A stretch of 64,000 bases of DNA from RGIG3178 sp964533965 (GCA_964533965.1 CAZHNN010000009.1:31707-95706); one strand, 5' to 3'. Numbered from the stretch's first letter, positions 35,461-43,887 are shown. The notes: generated by a model not told the origin, from the sequence alone. Numbers and translations are program-made.

Positions 35461-35877
35461 TTGTTTCGTATTCGCTTGAAAACCTTACGGGAAAACTCAG
35501 GCTTGTCGCAATCGGCGCTGGCACAGAATCTTGGGGTAAAGCAGTCCACTGTAGGTGGTTGGGAAAGCGGTAACCGCGAACCCAATTTTGACACGCTTTC
35601 CAAGATCGCCGATTTGTTTGGCGTGTCGGCGGACTACCTCTTGGGCCGCACCGAGAGCCCGCTGTATGCGCATGCCGTAAAGGCTGAAAGCGGAAAGTCC
35701 CTCACCGTTTTGGATGCAAAAAAAGAAGCCCCCACTGCCGGAGAGCTCCAAGATCTCGAGCAAGCTATTCGCCGTGCGATTCCTTTAGACGACGCGCCTC
35801 AAACGCCGGACATTCTTTCGTACATTCGCTTGATTGTCCGCGAAGAATTGGGCAAAAACGGGGGCAGCGGTAATTAA
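35461..35877 (+). CDS. XRE-family phage-type repressor
   Basis: 138 residues from a TTG start, nine bases after AGGGGGAA. Helix-turn-helix LKTLRENSGLSQSALAQNLGVKQSTVGGWESGNREPNFDTLSKIADLFGVSADYLLG (5-62) is a Cro/CI-type domain. The C-terminal part (PDILSYIRLIVREELGK) is short, with no LexA-like peptidase residues, so SOS relief cannot work by self-cleavage. It is divergent from the early genes and is opposed by a LexA-box promoter downstream. Confidence 0.9.
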   Translation: MFRIRLKTLRENSGLSQSALAQNLGVKQSTVGGWESGNREPNFDTLSKIADLFGVSADYLLGRTESPLYAHAVKAESGKSLTVLDAKKEAPTAGELQDLEQAIRRAIPLDDAPQTPDILSYIRLIVREELGKNGGSGN

Positions 35878-35953
35878 CAATGATACTGTCATCTGCAATT
35901 ATCACCGTTTGACTTATTTCTTCGCATACCAACAATATCTTCTCAGACGGCAT
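35765..35953 (-). CDS. Possible small protein antisense to the repressor end
   Basis: 62 codons from an ATG at 35953 after a strong GGGGGGAAG site; MPSEKILLVCEEISQTVIIADDSI precedes the part overlapping the repressor C-terminus. It lies downstream of the LexA-box promoter on the same strand. The overlap with a real gene makes coding uncertain. Confidence 0.3.
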   Translation of the reverse strand: MPSEKILLVCEEISQTVIIADDSIIVNYRCPRFCPILRGQSSECTKECPAFEARRLKESHGE

Positions 35954-36157
35954 CTTCAACTTCCCCCCTTGTTACATTGCCAGGACTCACAGGGATAGTA
36001 AAGTAACCTCCTATGACGCAATCATACTGCAAAACACCATATCCTTGCACGCGAATACGCGTGTTTTTATATTTGGTTCATTTACTGAAAGCGCTTGCAT
36101 TTCCCGCGGCATTCATTGACTGCAACCTCAGAAGTCCTGCTTTTTTATGGAATATAA

Positions 36158-36206
36158 GAACATATGTTCGTGTTTTTATCATAGTATCTCGATGTATGAC
36201 TGTCAA
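36158..36206 (-). promoter_or_regulatory. Promoter with LexA/SOS-like box
   Basis: On the minus strand TTGACA (36206-36201), 17-base spacer, TATGAT (36183-36178). At the expected start of transcription lies the perfect palindrome GAACATATGTTC (36158-36169), within CGAACATATGTTCT, 13 of 14 matches to the Gram-positive LexA box. Transcription would run toward and antisense to the repressor gene. Confidence 0.72.
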
Positions 36207-36391
36207 TGAGGCGGATTTTGTCGAAACCGTTATTGCACTCTTTTTGAAGCGTGCTGAGAGGACGTTCCTCTTTTAGTTACATCCCAATGCAACAAGCGCA
36301 ACATCAGCGTAAATCCGGCTTAACCTTGGGAGATTGGGAAGCGGATGATGTAACCATATCAGCAACAAGCACAAACTCAAGATGGGTGAAG

Positions 36392-36425
36392 CCTTTTCCT
36401 TCATCGGACGGTGGGTGGGTATAGA
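36392..36425 (+). repeat. G-rich dispersed repeat, copy 11 (core only)
   Basis: Core CGGACGGTGGGTGGGTATAG without the usual hairpin part. Confidence 0.7.
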
Positions 36426-36429
36426 TAAA

Positions 36430-36720
36430 ATGCGTTGATTCTTTGAATCTCATCCAGCTCGCTTATCACCCATCGGGTGCGCTCGCTTCGGTTCTCACAC
36501 TGGGGGTTCAAGGTGGCTTGACCCCCTTGCGGGGTCAGGGGCAGTGTCCCTTTCCTTATCGGGCGGTGGGTGGGTATAGATTTTTACCTCTCAGAAAGAC
36601 ATGGGCTCAACTACGCTGATTCTGACCTCTCCGAAAGACACGGATTCGGGCGATGCATGTTTGCTTGCCCTCATCTCGTGCTTTCGGAACCTTCAGCTCG
36701 CTTCATCGGTACTCTGTTCG
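36430..36720 (+). repeat. Third repeat family, copy B
   Basis: CCATCGGGTGCGCTCGCTTC (36473 on) and tandem units CTCAGAAAGACATGGGCTCA and CTCCGAAAGACACGGATTCG (from 36592) match the series at 22250-22355. Confidence 0.55.
36501..36580 (+). repeat. G-rich dispersed repeat, copy 12
   Basis: TGGGGGTTCAAGGTGGCTTG, an extra GACCCCCTTGCGGGGTC hairpin, then core CGGGCGGTGGGTGGGTATAG. Confidence 0.82.
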
Positions 36721-36874
36721 CAATGGTCGTCTACTTTCGCTACCGCTCAGCACACTCCCTTGCTCACAGAACTTCGCCTCGCTTCTCCCTTCACAGGAGG
36801 CGCGTCTCCGTTCCACCGGTGCGATTGCATTTTGAAACGTTGCAGACTGACAACCGGAGCAGCGAATAGAGAAG

Positions 36875-36904
36875 AAGTGCCCCCGGTCTCCCGGGGGCTT
36901 GACG
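36875..36904 (-). terminator. Terminator of the zinc-ribbon membrane protein gene
   Basis: On the minus strand stem AGCCCCCGG / CCGGGGGCA with a GAGA loop, then CTTCTTCTC; downstream of the stop at 36925. Confidence 0.7.
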
Positions 36905-36924
36905 TATATTACTCTCTATTCATT

Positions 36925-37848
36925 TTAATGGCAATACGAGCAGGGTGAATACCCCTGGTTCTTGGCGAGTGAGACGTTGTAGATCAAAAATGACTTATCA
37001 TGGTCGTAGTGCGTACAATCGTAGGTATGGTACAGCTTGGTGCCGTCGTCGGGGATGATGATCGCGGCATAGTCGTCAAAGAAATCGGATTTCACCTGCA
37101 TCGTGGTAACCTGCCCCTGAAGCGTCGTTACATTCGATTGAAGCGAAGTGATGGTCGACGCATCCTGCTGCTTTGCCGAAGTTAGGCTGTTCACGGATTG
37201 CTGCAGCTCCGCGATCGTGCTGTCTTTGCTTGCAAGCTCCGCATTGACCGAGGATACCTTACCCAACGTCAAAACGAGCCAGACTCCCACACCTATGAGA
37301 ACAGCGGCAAGCGTCCCAATGATGGCAATATACATCCCATTGCCCTTCTTGGGAGCAGGCTCGCCCTCATAGTACGGCTGCGTTTCTTTTATAGGACGTA
37401 CCTTCTTCGCCTTCGGTGGCTTAGGCGGCTGGCCTTGGGGGTCGGAATCGTCGAACAGCTTCTTCTTTTTCGGCATGGCCGCAGGCGGTGCCGAATAAGT
37501 GCTTTGCGCGGGCGGTTCCTTAGCGACGGGCATGTCAGGGGCAGACGAATAGCTTCGTGTCACAGGTGCTTCTGTGACAGCGGCCTTTTCAGCAAATGAA
37601 TAGCTTCCAGTCACGGGCGTTTTGACAACGGGCTCGGCTGCGGACGCATATGCGCCCTGAACGGCCTCCGGCTGCACCGCATCCGCAGAGGCGATCTCCT
37701 CTGCCTGTATAGCAGCGGGAGCCTCGCTTTGAGGTGCGATCTGTGAATGGCCCGAATCCGATTCGGCTATCTGCGGCAGCTTCTCCCCGCATTCGTTGCA
37801 AAAGAGGCCGTCATCCGGCTGTTTGGAACCACAATTTTGACAGAACAT
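36925..37848 (-). CDS. Zinc-ribbon, membrane-anchored coiled-coil protein
   Basis: 307 residues after GGAGG. N-terminal zinc ribbon MFCQNCGSKQPDDGLFCNECG (1-21), a 130-residue Ala/Pro/Ser-rich linker, a basic stretch, one membrane helix (about 162-185), an extracytoplasmic coiled coil (SVNAELASKDSTIAELQQSVNSLTSAKQQ...), and a C-terminal motif YHTYDCTHYDHDKSFLIYNVSLAKNQGYSPCSYCH. The last part resembles the short YHxxxC...A...GYxPCxxC metal-binding module found at the end of many bacterial proteins. Role unknown. Confidence 0.82.
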   Translation of the reverse strand: MFCQNCGSKQPDDGLFCNECGEKLPQIAESDSGHSQIAPQSEAPAAIQAEEIASADAVQPEAVQGAYASAAEPVVKTPVTGSYSFAEKAAVTEAPVTRSYSSAPDMPVAKEPPAQSTYSAPPAAMPKKKKLFDDSDPQGQPPKPPKAKKVRPIKETQPYYEGEPAPKKGNGMYIAIIGTLAAVLIGVGVWLVLTLGKVSSVNAELASKDSTIAELQQSVNSLTSAKQQDASTITSLQSNVTTLQGQVTTMQVKSDFFDDYAAIIIPDDGTKLYHTYDCTHYDHDKSFLIYNVSLAKNQGYSPCSYCH

Positions 37849-38072
37849 AGCTACCTCCGAAGAAAATGAATTTTGCACATTGGATCCTGTTGCAGCCTAT
37901 GCTCTGCAGCCTCAGGATAACCCGGCTTTGTAACGTATCGTATAAGCAAAGAATATATTACGATTTATGGAATCTCAAGGGGAAATTTCAAAATAATGGG
38001 AAATGCATATATAATACAATGGCTTACTCATCAAATTCAATGGGACGTTGAGCCCTAAGCAACCGGATTGCC

Positions 38073-38198
38073 AGGGAGTTCAAGGGCGCGTAACGTAAAG
38101 AAAACGTGCCGGTGGCACGTTTTCAATAGAGCGGGAGCGGCTATGCCGCAAGTAGAAAAAGTTCTCCTTGATTTCCTTACTGGGTTGACGGGTTTAGA
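38073..38198 (+). repeat. Degenerate G-rich repeat, copy 13
   Basis: Left part GGGAGTTCAAGGGCGCGTAA and right part TACTGGGTTGACGGGTTTAG are separated by about 70 bases with a hairpin (AACGTGCC / GGCACGTT); a diverged or interrupted copy. Confidence 0.5.
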
Positions 38199-39038
38199 TT
38201 ACGCCTTCCCCACGCTTCCAAACAGCTTCATGTAATGCAGAATGACCGCTTTATACCCAACGTTGATCGTCCTGAACGGTCTTGCGTAAGCGTCGTTCTT
38301 AAAGTCGTCGTTGCGCATGATGTTGGCAGCCCCATGCCGGCACTCGGTGCCGACGTTGATCTTGCTGATGCCCATCGTGCAGACCTTCGCCAAATTCTCA
38401 TCGCCCGTGCCGGAGCCTCCGTGCAGCACCAATGGCACATCAACCGCAGCCGCTATCTCGGCAAGGCGCGGGAAATCGAGGTGCGGCGTTCCGCTGTACA
38501 CACCGTGTGCGGTTCCGATCGCGATTGCCAGGCAGTCAACACCCGTGCGCTCGACATATTCCCTAGCCAGCTTGGGATCCGTCAGACCCGCATCGCGGTC
38601 GACGTCGTATTGCAGCCCAACGCCAACGTGTCCCAATTCCGCTTCCACCGACACACCGCACGCATGCGCGACCTTCACGATCTCGGCAACCTGTTTGATG
38701 TTTTCCTCAAACGGCAGCATCGACCTATCTGGCATCACCGAGGTGTAGCCGTAATGGATGCACCGCATGGATTGCTCATATGTCGCACCGTGGTCCTGGT
38801 TGATGGCTACCGGAACAGTGGCGCGCTCGGCGCGCATACGGGCGACCTTGACCTGAAATTCCAAATCCTTTTCCGGAAACGCTCCGTATCCGATGTTCAA
38901 AATGACAGGGGACCGCAATTCCTCCGCGGCTTCGATGGACATCGCAATGTTGGCATCGCTGTCGTGAATGCTCGGCGCTATAACGCCGTATCCCTCTCGC
39001 CTTGCCTTTTGCAGCATCTCTTTCATGGTGACTAACAT
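38199..39038 (-). CDS. Class II fructose-bisphosphate aldolase-family protein
   Basis: 279 residues from ATG 39038 (GAGGTAGAG upstream). Zn-binding and active-site motifs: VAINQDHGATYEQ, VEAELGHVG, AIAIGTAHGVYSG, LVLHGGSGTGDENL, KINVGTECR. The family cleaves ketose bisphosphates (fructose or tagatose 1,6-bisphosphate), and members next to sugar operons act on other ketose phosphates. No sugar transport gene is adjacent. A degenerate repeat ends three bases after its stop. Confidence 0.92.
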   Translation of the reverse strand: MLVTMKEMLQKARREGYGVIAPSIHDSDANIAMSIEAAEELRSPVILNIGYGAFPEKDLEFQVKVARMRAERATVPVAINQDHGATYEQSMRCIHYGYTSVMPDRSMLPFEENIKQVAEIVKVAHACGVSVEAELGHVGVGLQYDVDRDAGLTDPKLAREYVERTGVDCLAIAIGTAHGVYSGTPHLDFPRLAEIAAAVDVPLVLHGGSGTGDENLAKVCTMGISKINVGTECRHGAANIMRNDDFKNDAYARPFRTINVGYKAVILHYMKLFGSVGKA

Positions 39039-39179
39039 TGGCTCTACCTCACTTCGAAAGTTTTGGGAACTATATTTATTGTAATCCATATCAAGCATAT
39101 GTAAATATAAAAGGTAATCTTTTTCCATCAATTGCATCTCGGTTTTTATGAAAATTCAAATGGCTCATGAATGCTCAAT

Positions 39180-39213
39180 AAAAAGATGAACTGTATCAGT
39201 TCATCTTTTTGGA
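39180..39213. terminator. Bidirectional hairpin between the aldolase and homopolymer-block genes
   Basis: AAAGATGAACTG / CAGTTCATCTTT with a TAT loop, followed by TTTTGG on plus; it would end transcription of the 39282-39413 gene on the minus strand. Confidence 0.7.
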
Positions 39214-39281
39214 GTCAGCATCTTTCAAGCTAACTGGAATGAAAAAGCGGCCGGCACGGCATCGGTCGGCTTCAGCGGAAA

Positions 39282-39413
39282 TTAAGAGCTAGAGCTGGAG
39301 CTGGAACTGGATCTGCGCCTGGAGCTGGAGCTTGAGCATCTCCTTCTGCTGCTGCAGCAGCAACAGCAGCAGCAGTGATGACGCCTGCGGCGTCTGCGTC
39401 TCCTAAAAAACAT
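39282..39413 (-). CDS. Arg/His/Cys/Ser homopolymer-block small protein
   Basis: 43 codons, ATG at 39413, TAA at 39282. After MFF the protein is a series of single-residue blocks: R8, H2, C7, S2, R3, C, S5, R3, S9. Only six kinds of residue occur. A strong ribosome site AGGAGGG lies seven bases upstream. Codons for each block are mixed (AGG, AGA, CGC, CGT for Arg; TGC, TGT; AGC, TCC, TCT, AGT, TCA), so the blocks are kept at protein level rather than being simple DNA repeats. Composition recalls animal protamines; spore DNA or coat, or metal binding, are possible roles. No family recognised. Confidence 0.72.
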   Translation of the reverse strand: MFFRRRRRRRRHHCCCCCCCSSRRRCSSSSSRRRSSSSSSSSS

Positions 39414-39593
39414 CTTTTTCCCTCCTGACTATACACATGCGCTTAAGGCACATGCATGATATATTATTCATGATTTGTTTAATTGGTAATGGAAAATAAC
39501 ACGGGAAGAAGATCTCCCGAGCTTTTTATATGCATTCATATTTGTACTATTTTGAATTTACTACCACCAAATCAGCAGCTACAGGAGAGTCAA

Positions 39594-39646
39594 AGTGGGG
39601 ACAAATGTCTCCTCTTAATTTCCATCATTGGGCGGTGCGTTTAGAT
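39594..39646 (+). repeat. G-rich dispersed repeat, copy 14 (diverged)
   Basis: GAGAGTCAAAGTGGGGACAA, then spacer and TTGGGCGGTGCGTTTAGATT, a shortened core. Confidence 0.65.
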
Positions 39647-39696
39647 TCCCTCCGAAATTCACCGACTTTTTTCCAGTGACGGCATCTTTGAAATCT

Positions 39697-39724
39697 AAAA
39701 GGAGACCTTTTACGGTCTCCCAAT
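39697..39724 (-). terminator. Terminator after the XpaC-TelA-TPM-LemA-TPM cluster
   Basis: On the minus strand stem GGAGACC / GGTCTCC with a GTAAAA loop, then TTTTAG. Confidence 0.8.
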
Positions 39725-39741
39725 ATTTTTCTATTCTATGA

Positions 39742-40695
39742 TCAGCCCCGCCCGGCTCCACCGCCACGCGATCCGCCGCCACCTCCAAAGCCTCCGCCTC
39801 CGCCGAAGCCGCCAAACCCTCCAAAGCCGCCACCCCGGCCTGCTCCGCCGCCCCGCGATCCGCCGCCACCGCCAAAACCGCCAAATCCGCCGAACCCGCC
39901 CGGCCACCTGGGGCCTCTAGGAGGACGCGGAGGACGATGATGATGCATTCCGCCAAACCAGAAGAACGGCCACCAGGGCATCCAGGGACGGACGATGGGC
40001 GGCGGGACGACTACTGTGGGGTCTGCGTTTCTATAATACCGTCTTCTGCTCGCGGCAGAGATGATCCAAAGGATGACCATCACCACGATCAGCACCACGA
40101 GGCCCAGCACGATATAGCCAAAGATCGCGAATAGCCCCATTCCATACGAAGGTTCGATCTTGGTATAACCACCCTGATAATACGGCTGTGAGGCGTAAAT
40201 CGCCGCCACTTTCGAATACAGCGAATCAAACGTCTTTTTGACGCCGCTGTCATACTTCGCCACAGCAAAATCAGGCTCGAGGTCGCTGTTCAGGATGTTC
40301 TTCAAAACGCCGCTGGGCAGTGTGTTCTCCAATCCCCTGCCCTGCATGCACCAGTAATTCTCCTCGCCGATGGCAAGTAGAAGCAGCACGCCGTTGTTGC
40401 GTTCCTTGGAACCGATGCCCCATTTGTTGAACAGCTTATAGGCGTAATCCTCTATCTCCATGCCGTTTAAAAAATCCACCGTTACAATGACGATCTGCGC
40501 GCCGGTATTGGCAAACAGCGCGCTGTTTTTATTTACAATATACGCCTCGGTGTCAGCGCTCAGCACATTGGCATAGTCCGCAACGTAGAACGCGGACGTG
40601 GGCTCCACAACGTCTCCTGCCGCAAATGCTGTGGCGGGCGCCGCAAGCAGCAGAACCAGTGCAAGCAAGATAACGAAAATGTTTTTTTTGGTCAC
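39742..40695 (-). CDS. TPM-domain membrane protein 2, Gly-rich tail
   Basis: 317 residues from a GTG after AGGAGG. Signal peptide (to about 26), TPM domain (FYVADYANVLSADTEAYIV...VTVDFLNGMEIEDYAYKLFNKWGIGSKERNNGVLLLLAIGEENYWCMQGRGLE), one membrane helix (about 195-218), then a Pro/Trp/His-rich stretch and a GGFGG/GGGGSRGGGAGRG tail present in two tandem units. It starts 12 bases after LemA. YgcG-type TPM proteins act at the cell envelope. Confidence 0.88.
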   Translation of the reverse strand: MTKKNIFVILLALVLLLAAPATAFAAGDVVEPTSAFYVADYANVLSADTEAYIVNKNSALFANTGAQIVIVTVDFLNGMEIEDYAYKLFNKWGIGSKERNNGVLLLLAIGEENYWCMQGRGLENTLPSGVLKNILNSDLEPDFAVAKYDSGVKKTFDSLYSKVAAIYASQPYYQGGYTKIEPSYGMGLFAIFGYIVLGLVVLIVVMVILWIISAASRRRYYRNADPTVVVPPPIVRPWMPWWPFFWFGGMHHHRPPRPPRGPRWPGGFGGFGGFGGGGGSRGGGAGRGGGFGGFGGFGGGGGFGGGGGSRGGGAGRG

Positions 40696-40707
40696 GTCTG
40701 TGGCCTC

Positions 40708-41253
40708 CTATTCAAACAGCGGAGCGATCTTGGCAAACGCGAGAACGCGCAGGATGTTGGCGGGAAACGCCTGTAGCTGCTGGTTGTACGCCAGCGCTTT
40801 TTGGTTGTACGGGTCGTGGCTGATGGTATCGTTCCGGGAGGTCAGGTTGTTGTAGAGGTTTGTGCGGTACCGTTTGTCCGCATCGCTCAAATTTACCGAG
40901 CCCATCGCCTGATACAGCGATGCCGTGGCCTCGGTCAGCTTGACGTTTGCCCTGTATTTGTCCGGAATGTTCTTTGCGTTGATCAGATTTTCCCTTGCGC
41001 TTAAAACCTGTACGATGGAACCGTCGTTCGCGGGAAGGTACCGTTTGGCCACCGTGACCAAATCGTAGGAAAGCTTCACCCGCTCGTTCAAATCGTTGGA
41101 AATGCCAAGCCCGTCGCCTTGTGCACCGGCTGTAAAGACCATCTCCACCTGCGCATACATCCTGTTGAACGACAGGTACGCACCAAGCCATACGGCGAAG
41201 ACGATGGCGGCCACCATCACGATAACAGCCCCGCTGCGCCCTGTTTTTTCCAT
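40708..41253 (-). CDS. lemA: LemA-family protein
   Basis: 181 residues. N-terminal membrane helix (8-28), then a helical LemA-type domain: NDLNERVKLSYDLVTVAKRYLP, VLSARENLINAKN, YRTNLYNNLTSRNDTISHDPYNQKALAYNQQLQAFPANILRVLAFAKIAPLFE, ending with the conserved YN...FP pattern. It is encoded between two TPM-domain genes, an arrangement more intimate than the usual lemA-TPM pair. Confidence 0.85.
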   Translation of the reverse strand: MEKTGRSGAVIVMVAAIVFAVWLGAYLSFNRMYAQVEMVFTAGAQGDGLGISNDLNERVKLSYDLVTVAKRYLPANDGSIVQVLSARENLINAKNIPDKYRANVKLTEATASLYQAMGSVNLSDADKRYRTNLYNNLTSRNDTISHDPYNQKALAYNQQLQAFPANILRVLAFAKIAPLFE

Positions 41254-41310
41254 ACGATCCGACCTCTTTCCATGCTATGGTACTAGTATATTCTTTGTCA
41301 GACAAAATCT

Positions 41311-42294
41311 CTATCTTCGACCCGCGCCGCCGCCGCGCGTACTCCCGCCGCCGCCGGAGTTGCTTCCAGAGCTTCCGCCGGAACCTCCGCCGCCGAACCT
41401 GCCACTGCCCGACGAGCCGCTCGAGCTGCCTCCGCTATGGAAGCCGGAACCGGTGCTGTGGCTGGAACTGCTGTGGCTGGAGCTACTGGAACTGCTCCAA
41501 CTGTGGCGTATATCGTCATCATCCGAATGGCTTCGGACATAATCGTGGGGTACATGGTGTGTCTGCGGATCATCGCTGCCCGTTCTAGGCATGTCGGGAT
41601 AGTTGTTTGCCGAATCCCTTATTCTGGCTCCTCCTCGGATCGCGATTGCGATTATTCCAATCGAGAAGAATAACAGCAAAAAGATCAGCCCGGCCGAGCC
41701 ATCGCTTCCGCTTGTATATCCCCCATAGGACGGCGCGTAGGGCGTCTGCGTCCGTTTCACCGTAGCCGTCGGCGTTGGGGCGGGATTCTTCGATATCGCA
41801 TCGACCTGTGCGTACAGCACGTCGAAGGTCTTTTTCACTCCGGCGTTGTATTTCTGCTTGGCAAAATCCGGTTCGAGGTTGTCATAGAGAATGTCGCCGA
41901 TAGCGCCGCTGTCAAGCGAGTTCTCTAGCCCCTTGCCCTGCACGCACCAGTAATTGTCCTCGCCGATAGCGAGCAAAAGCAGCACGCCGTTGTTCTTTTC
42001 CTTGGAGCCAATGCCCCATTTGTTGAACAGCTTATAGGCGTAATCCTCTATCTCCATGCCACCCAGAAAGTCCACCGTTACGACCACGATCTGCGCACCG
42101 GTTCGCTTGTAAAGGTCCTGGTTCTGCTTAACGATCCATTTTTCGGTTTCGGAACTCAAGACTTTGGCATAATCCGCCACATAGAACTCCTTGGTCGGCT
42201 CCACTACGTCCCCCGCCGCCAAGGCCGCTACGGGGAATACCGTCAATATAAGGCAGAAAAGAACGATTCCAATTCCGCACCAACGCTTTCTCAT
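41311..42294 (-). CDS. TPM-domain membrane protein 1, Ser/Gly-rich tail
   Basis: 327 residues after TGGAGG. Signal peptide (to about 27), TPM domain nearly parallel to the second copy (VTVDFLGGMEIEDYAYKLFNKWGIGSKEKNNGVLLLLAIGEDNYWCVQGKGLE), a membrane helix (about 208-226), then a Ser-rich and Gly-rich tail ending GGGGSTRGGGAGRR. The shared ending GGGAGR with the other TPM protein suggests duplication. Confidence 0.88.
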   Translation of the reverse strand: MRKRWCGIGIVLFCLILTVFPVAALAAGDVVEPTKEFYVADYAKVLSSETEKWIVKQNQDLYKRTGAQIVVVTVDFLGGMEIEDYAYKLFNKWGIGSKEKNNGVLLLLAIGEDNYWCVQGKGLENSLDSGAIGDILYDNLEPDFAKQKYNAGVKKTFDVLYAQVDAISKNPAPTPTATVKRTQTPYAPSYGGYTSGSDGSAGLIFLLLFFSIGIIAIAIRGGARIRDSANNYPDMPRTGSDDPQTHHVPHDYVRSHSDDDDIRHSWSSSSSSSHSSSSHSTGSGFHSGGSSSGSSGSGRFGGGGSGGSSGSNSGGGGSTRGGGAGRR

Positions 42295-42384
42295 ATGTAA
42301 CCTCCATCTGCTGGGCGGTCAAAACGATCGGAGGGGACGAGATCCACCTCACCCACCCTCCGGGGTTTGGGGCAATGCCCCAAT

Positions 42385-42443
42385 AGGGGTTTCAGGGGGC
42401 GAAGCCCCCTGGGTTCCTCAATCGGGCGGTGGGTGGGTTTAGA
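42385..42443 (+). repeat. G-rich dispersed repeat, copy 15
   Basis: AGGGGTTTCAGGGGGCGAAG, hairpin GGGGGCGAAGCCCCC, core CGGGCGGTGGGTGGGTTTAG; a second hairpin TTGGGGCAATGCCCCAA lies just before. It ends eight bases from the TelA stop codon. Confidence 0.9.
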
Positions 42444-42450
42444 TTCTTCT

Positions 42451-43560
42451 TCAATGGCTCAACTCCAGCAGCTTCTGCTTGATCTGCCCTTCGATCTTCT
42501 GCAGCTCCTGCTCCGCCGCGCGCCGTTTCGCCGTACCATCCTTCTGGATCTGCACGACCTCGTCCAGCGTTTCGATCAGCTTCTGGTTCGTCTCCTGCAG
42601 TGTCTCGATGTCCACAATGCCGCGCTCCGATTCGCGCGCTATGTCGATCGTGCCCTGTTTGAGCGTCTCGGCGTTTCTCTTCAAGAGTTCATTGGTGGTA
42701 TCCGTCACCGCGCGCTCTGCCTTCATCGCCTCTTGTGAATGCGCAAGCCCAAGCGCCAGCACCATCTGGCTCTTCCACAGCGGCACGGTGTTTAGAATCG
42801 TCGACTGAATCTTCTCCGCCATCAACACGTCGTTGTTCTGCACAAGGCGGATCTGCGGGGACATCTGTATGGAGATCATGCGCGTCAACGCAAGGTCATA
42901 CAGCTTCTTCTCAAACCGATCGCACCTGGATGCGAAATCCGTGGCAGCCTGCGCGTCCTCCGCCAACCCGCTCTGCGCCGCCTTGTTGCGCAGCGCCACA
43001 AGCGTAGTTGCGCGCTCCTTCTCGAGCTTTTTCTGTCCCGCGAGGATGTACATCGTGAGTTCCTTGAAGTACACGAGATTCTGATCGTACATCGAATCCA
43101 GCATCGCGATGTCCTTCATCAGCGTCACCTTATGGTCCTCGAGCACTCCGCACACCTTATCCACATTGGCTTCGGCCTTGTCGTATCTTGCCTTGAGCGC
43201 GGCCAGCTTGTTCGCGGCGCGCCTGAAGAACGAAAAGAATCCGTCATCATCCTCGGCATGGAATCCCTTGAGTTCGACGACGAGCTTGGTCACCATATCG
43301 CCCACGGAACCCAGATCCTTCGTGCGAACCGCCTCGAGCATCCCATCGGAGAAGGACGACATCTTCTGCTGCGCTTGTGCGCCGTACTGCATGATGATGT
43401 TGGAGCTCTTGATATCGATCTTCTCGCTGAAGCTGTCGACCATCTCCTGCTCTTTTTCTGTAAGCTTTGTTTGTTCGATCTTTACCGGTTGGATCGCAGC
43501 CACCTGCTGCTCTTTGTTTTGATCTTCTTTCGGGTCAAGCGTCAGTTTGATTTCGTCCAT
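42451..43560 (-). CDS. telA: TelA-family (toxic anion resistance) protein
   Basis: 369 residues, mostly helical. The core motifs AANKLAALKARYDKAEANVDKVCGVLEDHKVTLMKDIAMLDSMYDQNLVYFKELTMYILAG and RMISIQMSPQIRLVQNNDVLMAEKIQSTILNTVPLWKSQMVLALGL are TelA hallmarks. The family is linked with tellurite and envelope stress and usually pairs with an XpaC-type gene, as here. GGAGGAACAG precedes the ATG. Confidence 0.93.
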   Translation of the reverse strand: MDEIKLTLDPKEDQNKEQQVAAIQPVKIEQTKLTEKEQEMVDSFSEKIDIKSSNIIMQYGAQAQQKMSSFSDGMLEAVRTKDLGSVGDMVTKLVVELKGFHAEDDDGFFSFFRRAANKLAALKARYDKAEANVDKVCGVLEDHKVTLMKDIAMLDSMYDQNLVYFKELTMYILAGQKKLEKERATTLVALRNKAAQSGLAEDAQAATDFASRCDRFEKKLYDLALTRMISIQMSPQIRLVQNNDVLMAEKIQSTILNTVPLWKSQMVLALGLAHSQEAMKAERAVTDTTNELLKRNAETLKQGTIDIARESERGIVDIETLQETNQKLIETLDEVVQIQKDGTAKRRAAEQELQKIEGQIKQKLLELSH

Positions 43561-43887
43561 CTCTCTCTGTTCCTCCTGTTTATCTGGTCATTGTTATCGT
43601 TATAGGTAAACCCGTATGCCTTGGCACCAGGAAAATATGGCTGCATCCACGTTAGCATCTAAAGCGACCTGCTTCGGATCTAGGGTAATGATTTAGACCT
43701 CTTCGAAAGATATTGGTTAAGCTTCGCTGTTTAAACCTCTCTGAAAAGTATGGGCTCGATCTGTGCTACCGCTTGCTATCGTCTGATGTTTTCTCGCTTC
43801 TTTGCCCACATAAGCCTTCCCCTCGAGGGGAAGGTGGCACGGTAAACCGCGCCGGATGAGGTGATCTCACCCATTACGATTGAATCC
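43561..43887. other. Intergenic repeat-rich region between XpaC and TelA genes
   Basis: Contains diverged third-family repeats (about 43700-43765) and a separate palindromic repeat (43806-43870). No gene is seen. Confidence 0.55.
43806..43870 (+). repeat. Clostridial-type palindromic repeat
   Basis: CCTTCCCCTCGAGGGGAAGG followed by TGGCACGGTAAACCGCGCCG and GATGAGGTGA. Such AGGGGAAGGTGGCACG...GGATGAGG units are widespread in genomes of Clostridia. Confidence 0.65.

Larger units (their letters stand above)
35878..36924. other. Long region with repeats and a LexA-type promoter, no clear gene
   Basis: It holds the minus-strand promoter with LexA-like box (36158-36206), two G-rich repeat copies (36392-36425, 36501-36580), third-family repeats (about 36430-36500 and 36590-36720) and the terminator of the next gene. 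Short open frames have no support. Confidence 0.6.
39414..39741. other. Intergenic region upstream of the homopolymer-block gene
   Basis: It contains the leader of the small gene, a G-rich repeat copy (39594-39646) and the terminator of the TPM gene (39697-39724). No other gene is seen. Confidence 0.5.

Noticed and set aside
32824..35877. Complete prophage
   Set aside because: Only early genes and a repressor are present; no integrase, packaging, head, tail or lysis genes and no attachment-site repeats were seen.
38235..39035. 266-codon open frame on the plus strand
   Set aside because: Antisense to the class II aldolase, whose motifs are unambiguous.
39760..39910. GC-rich tandem repeat that could be taken for a CRISPR or minisatellite
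   Set aside because: It encodes the Gly-rich tail of the TPM protein in frame; there are no regular spacers.
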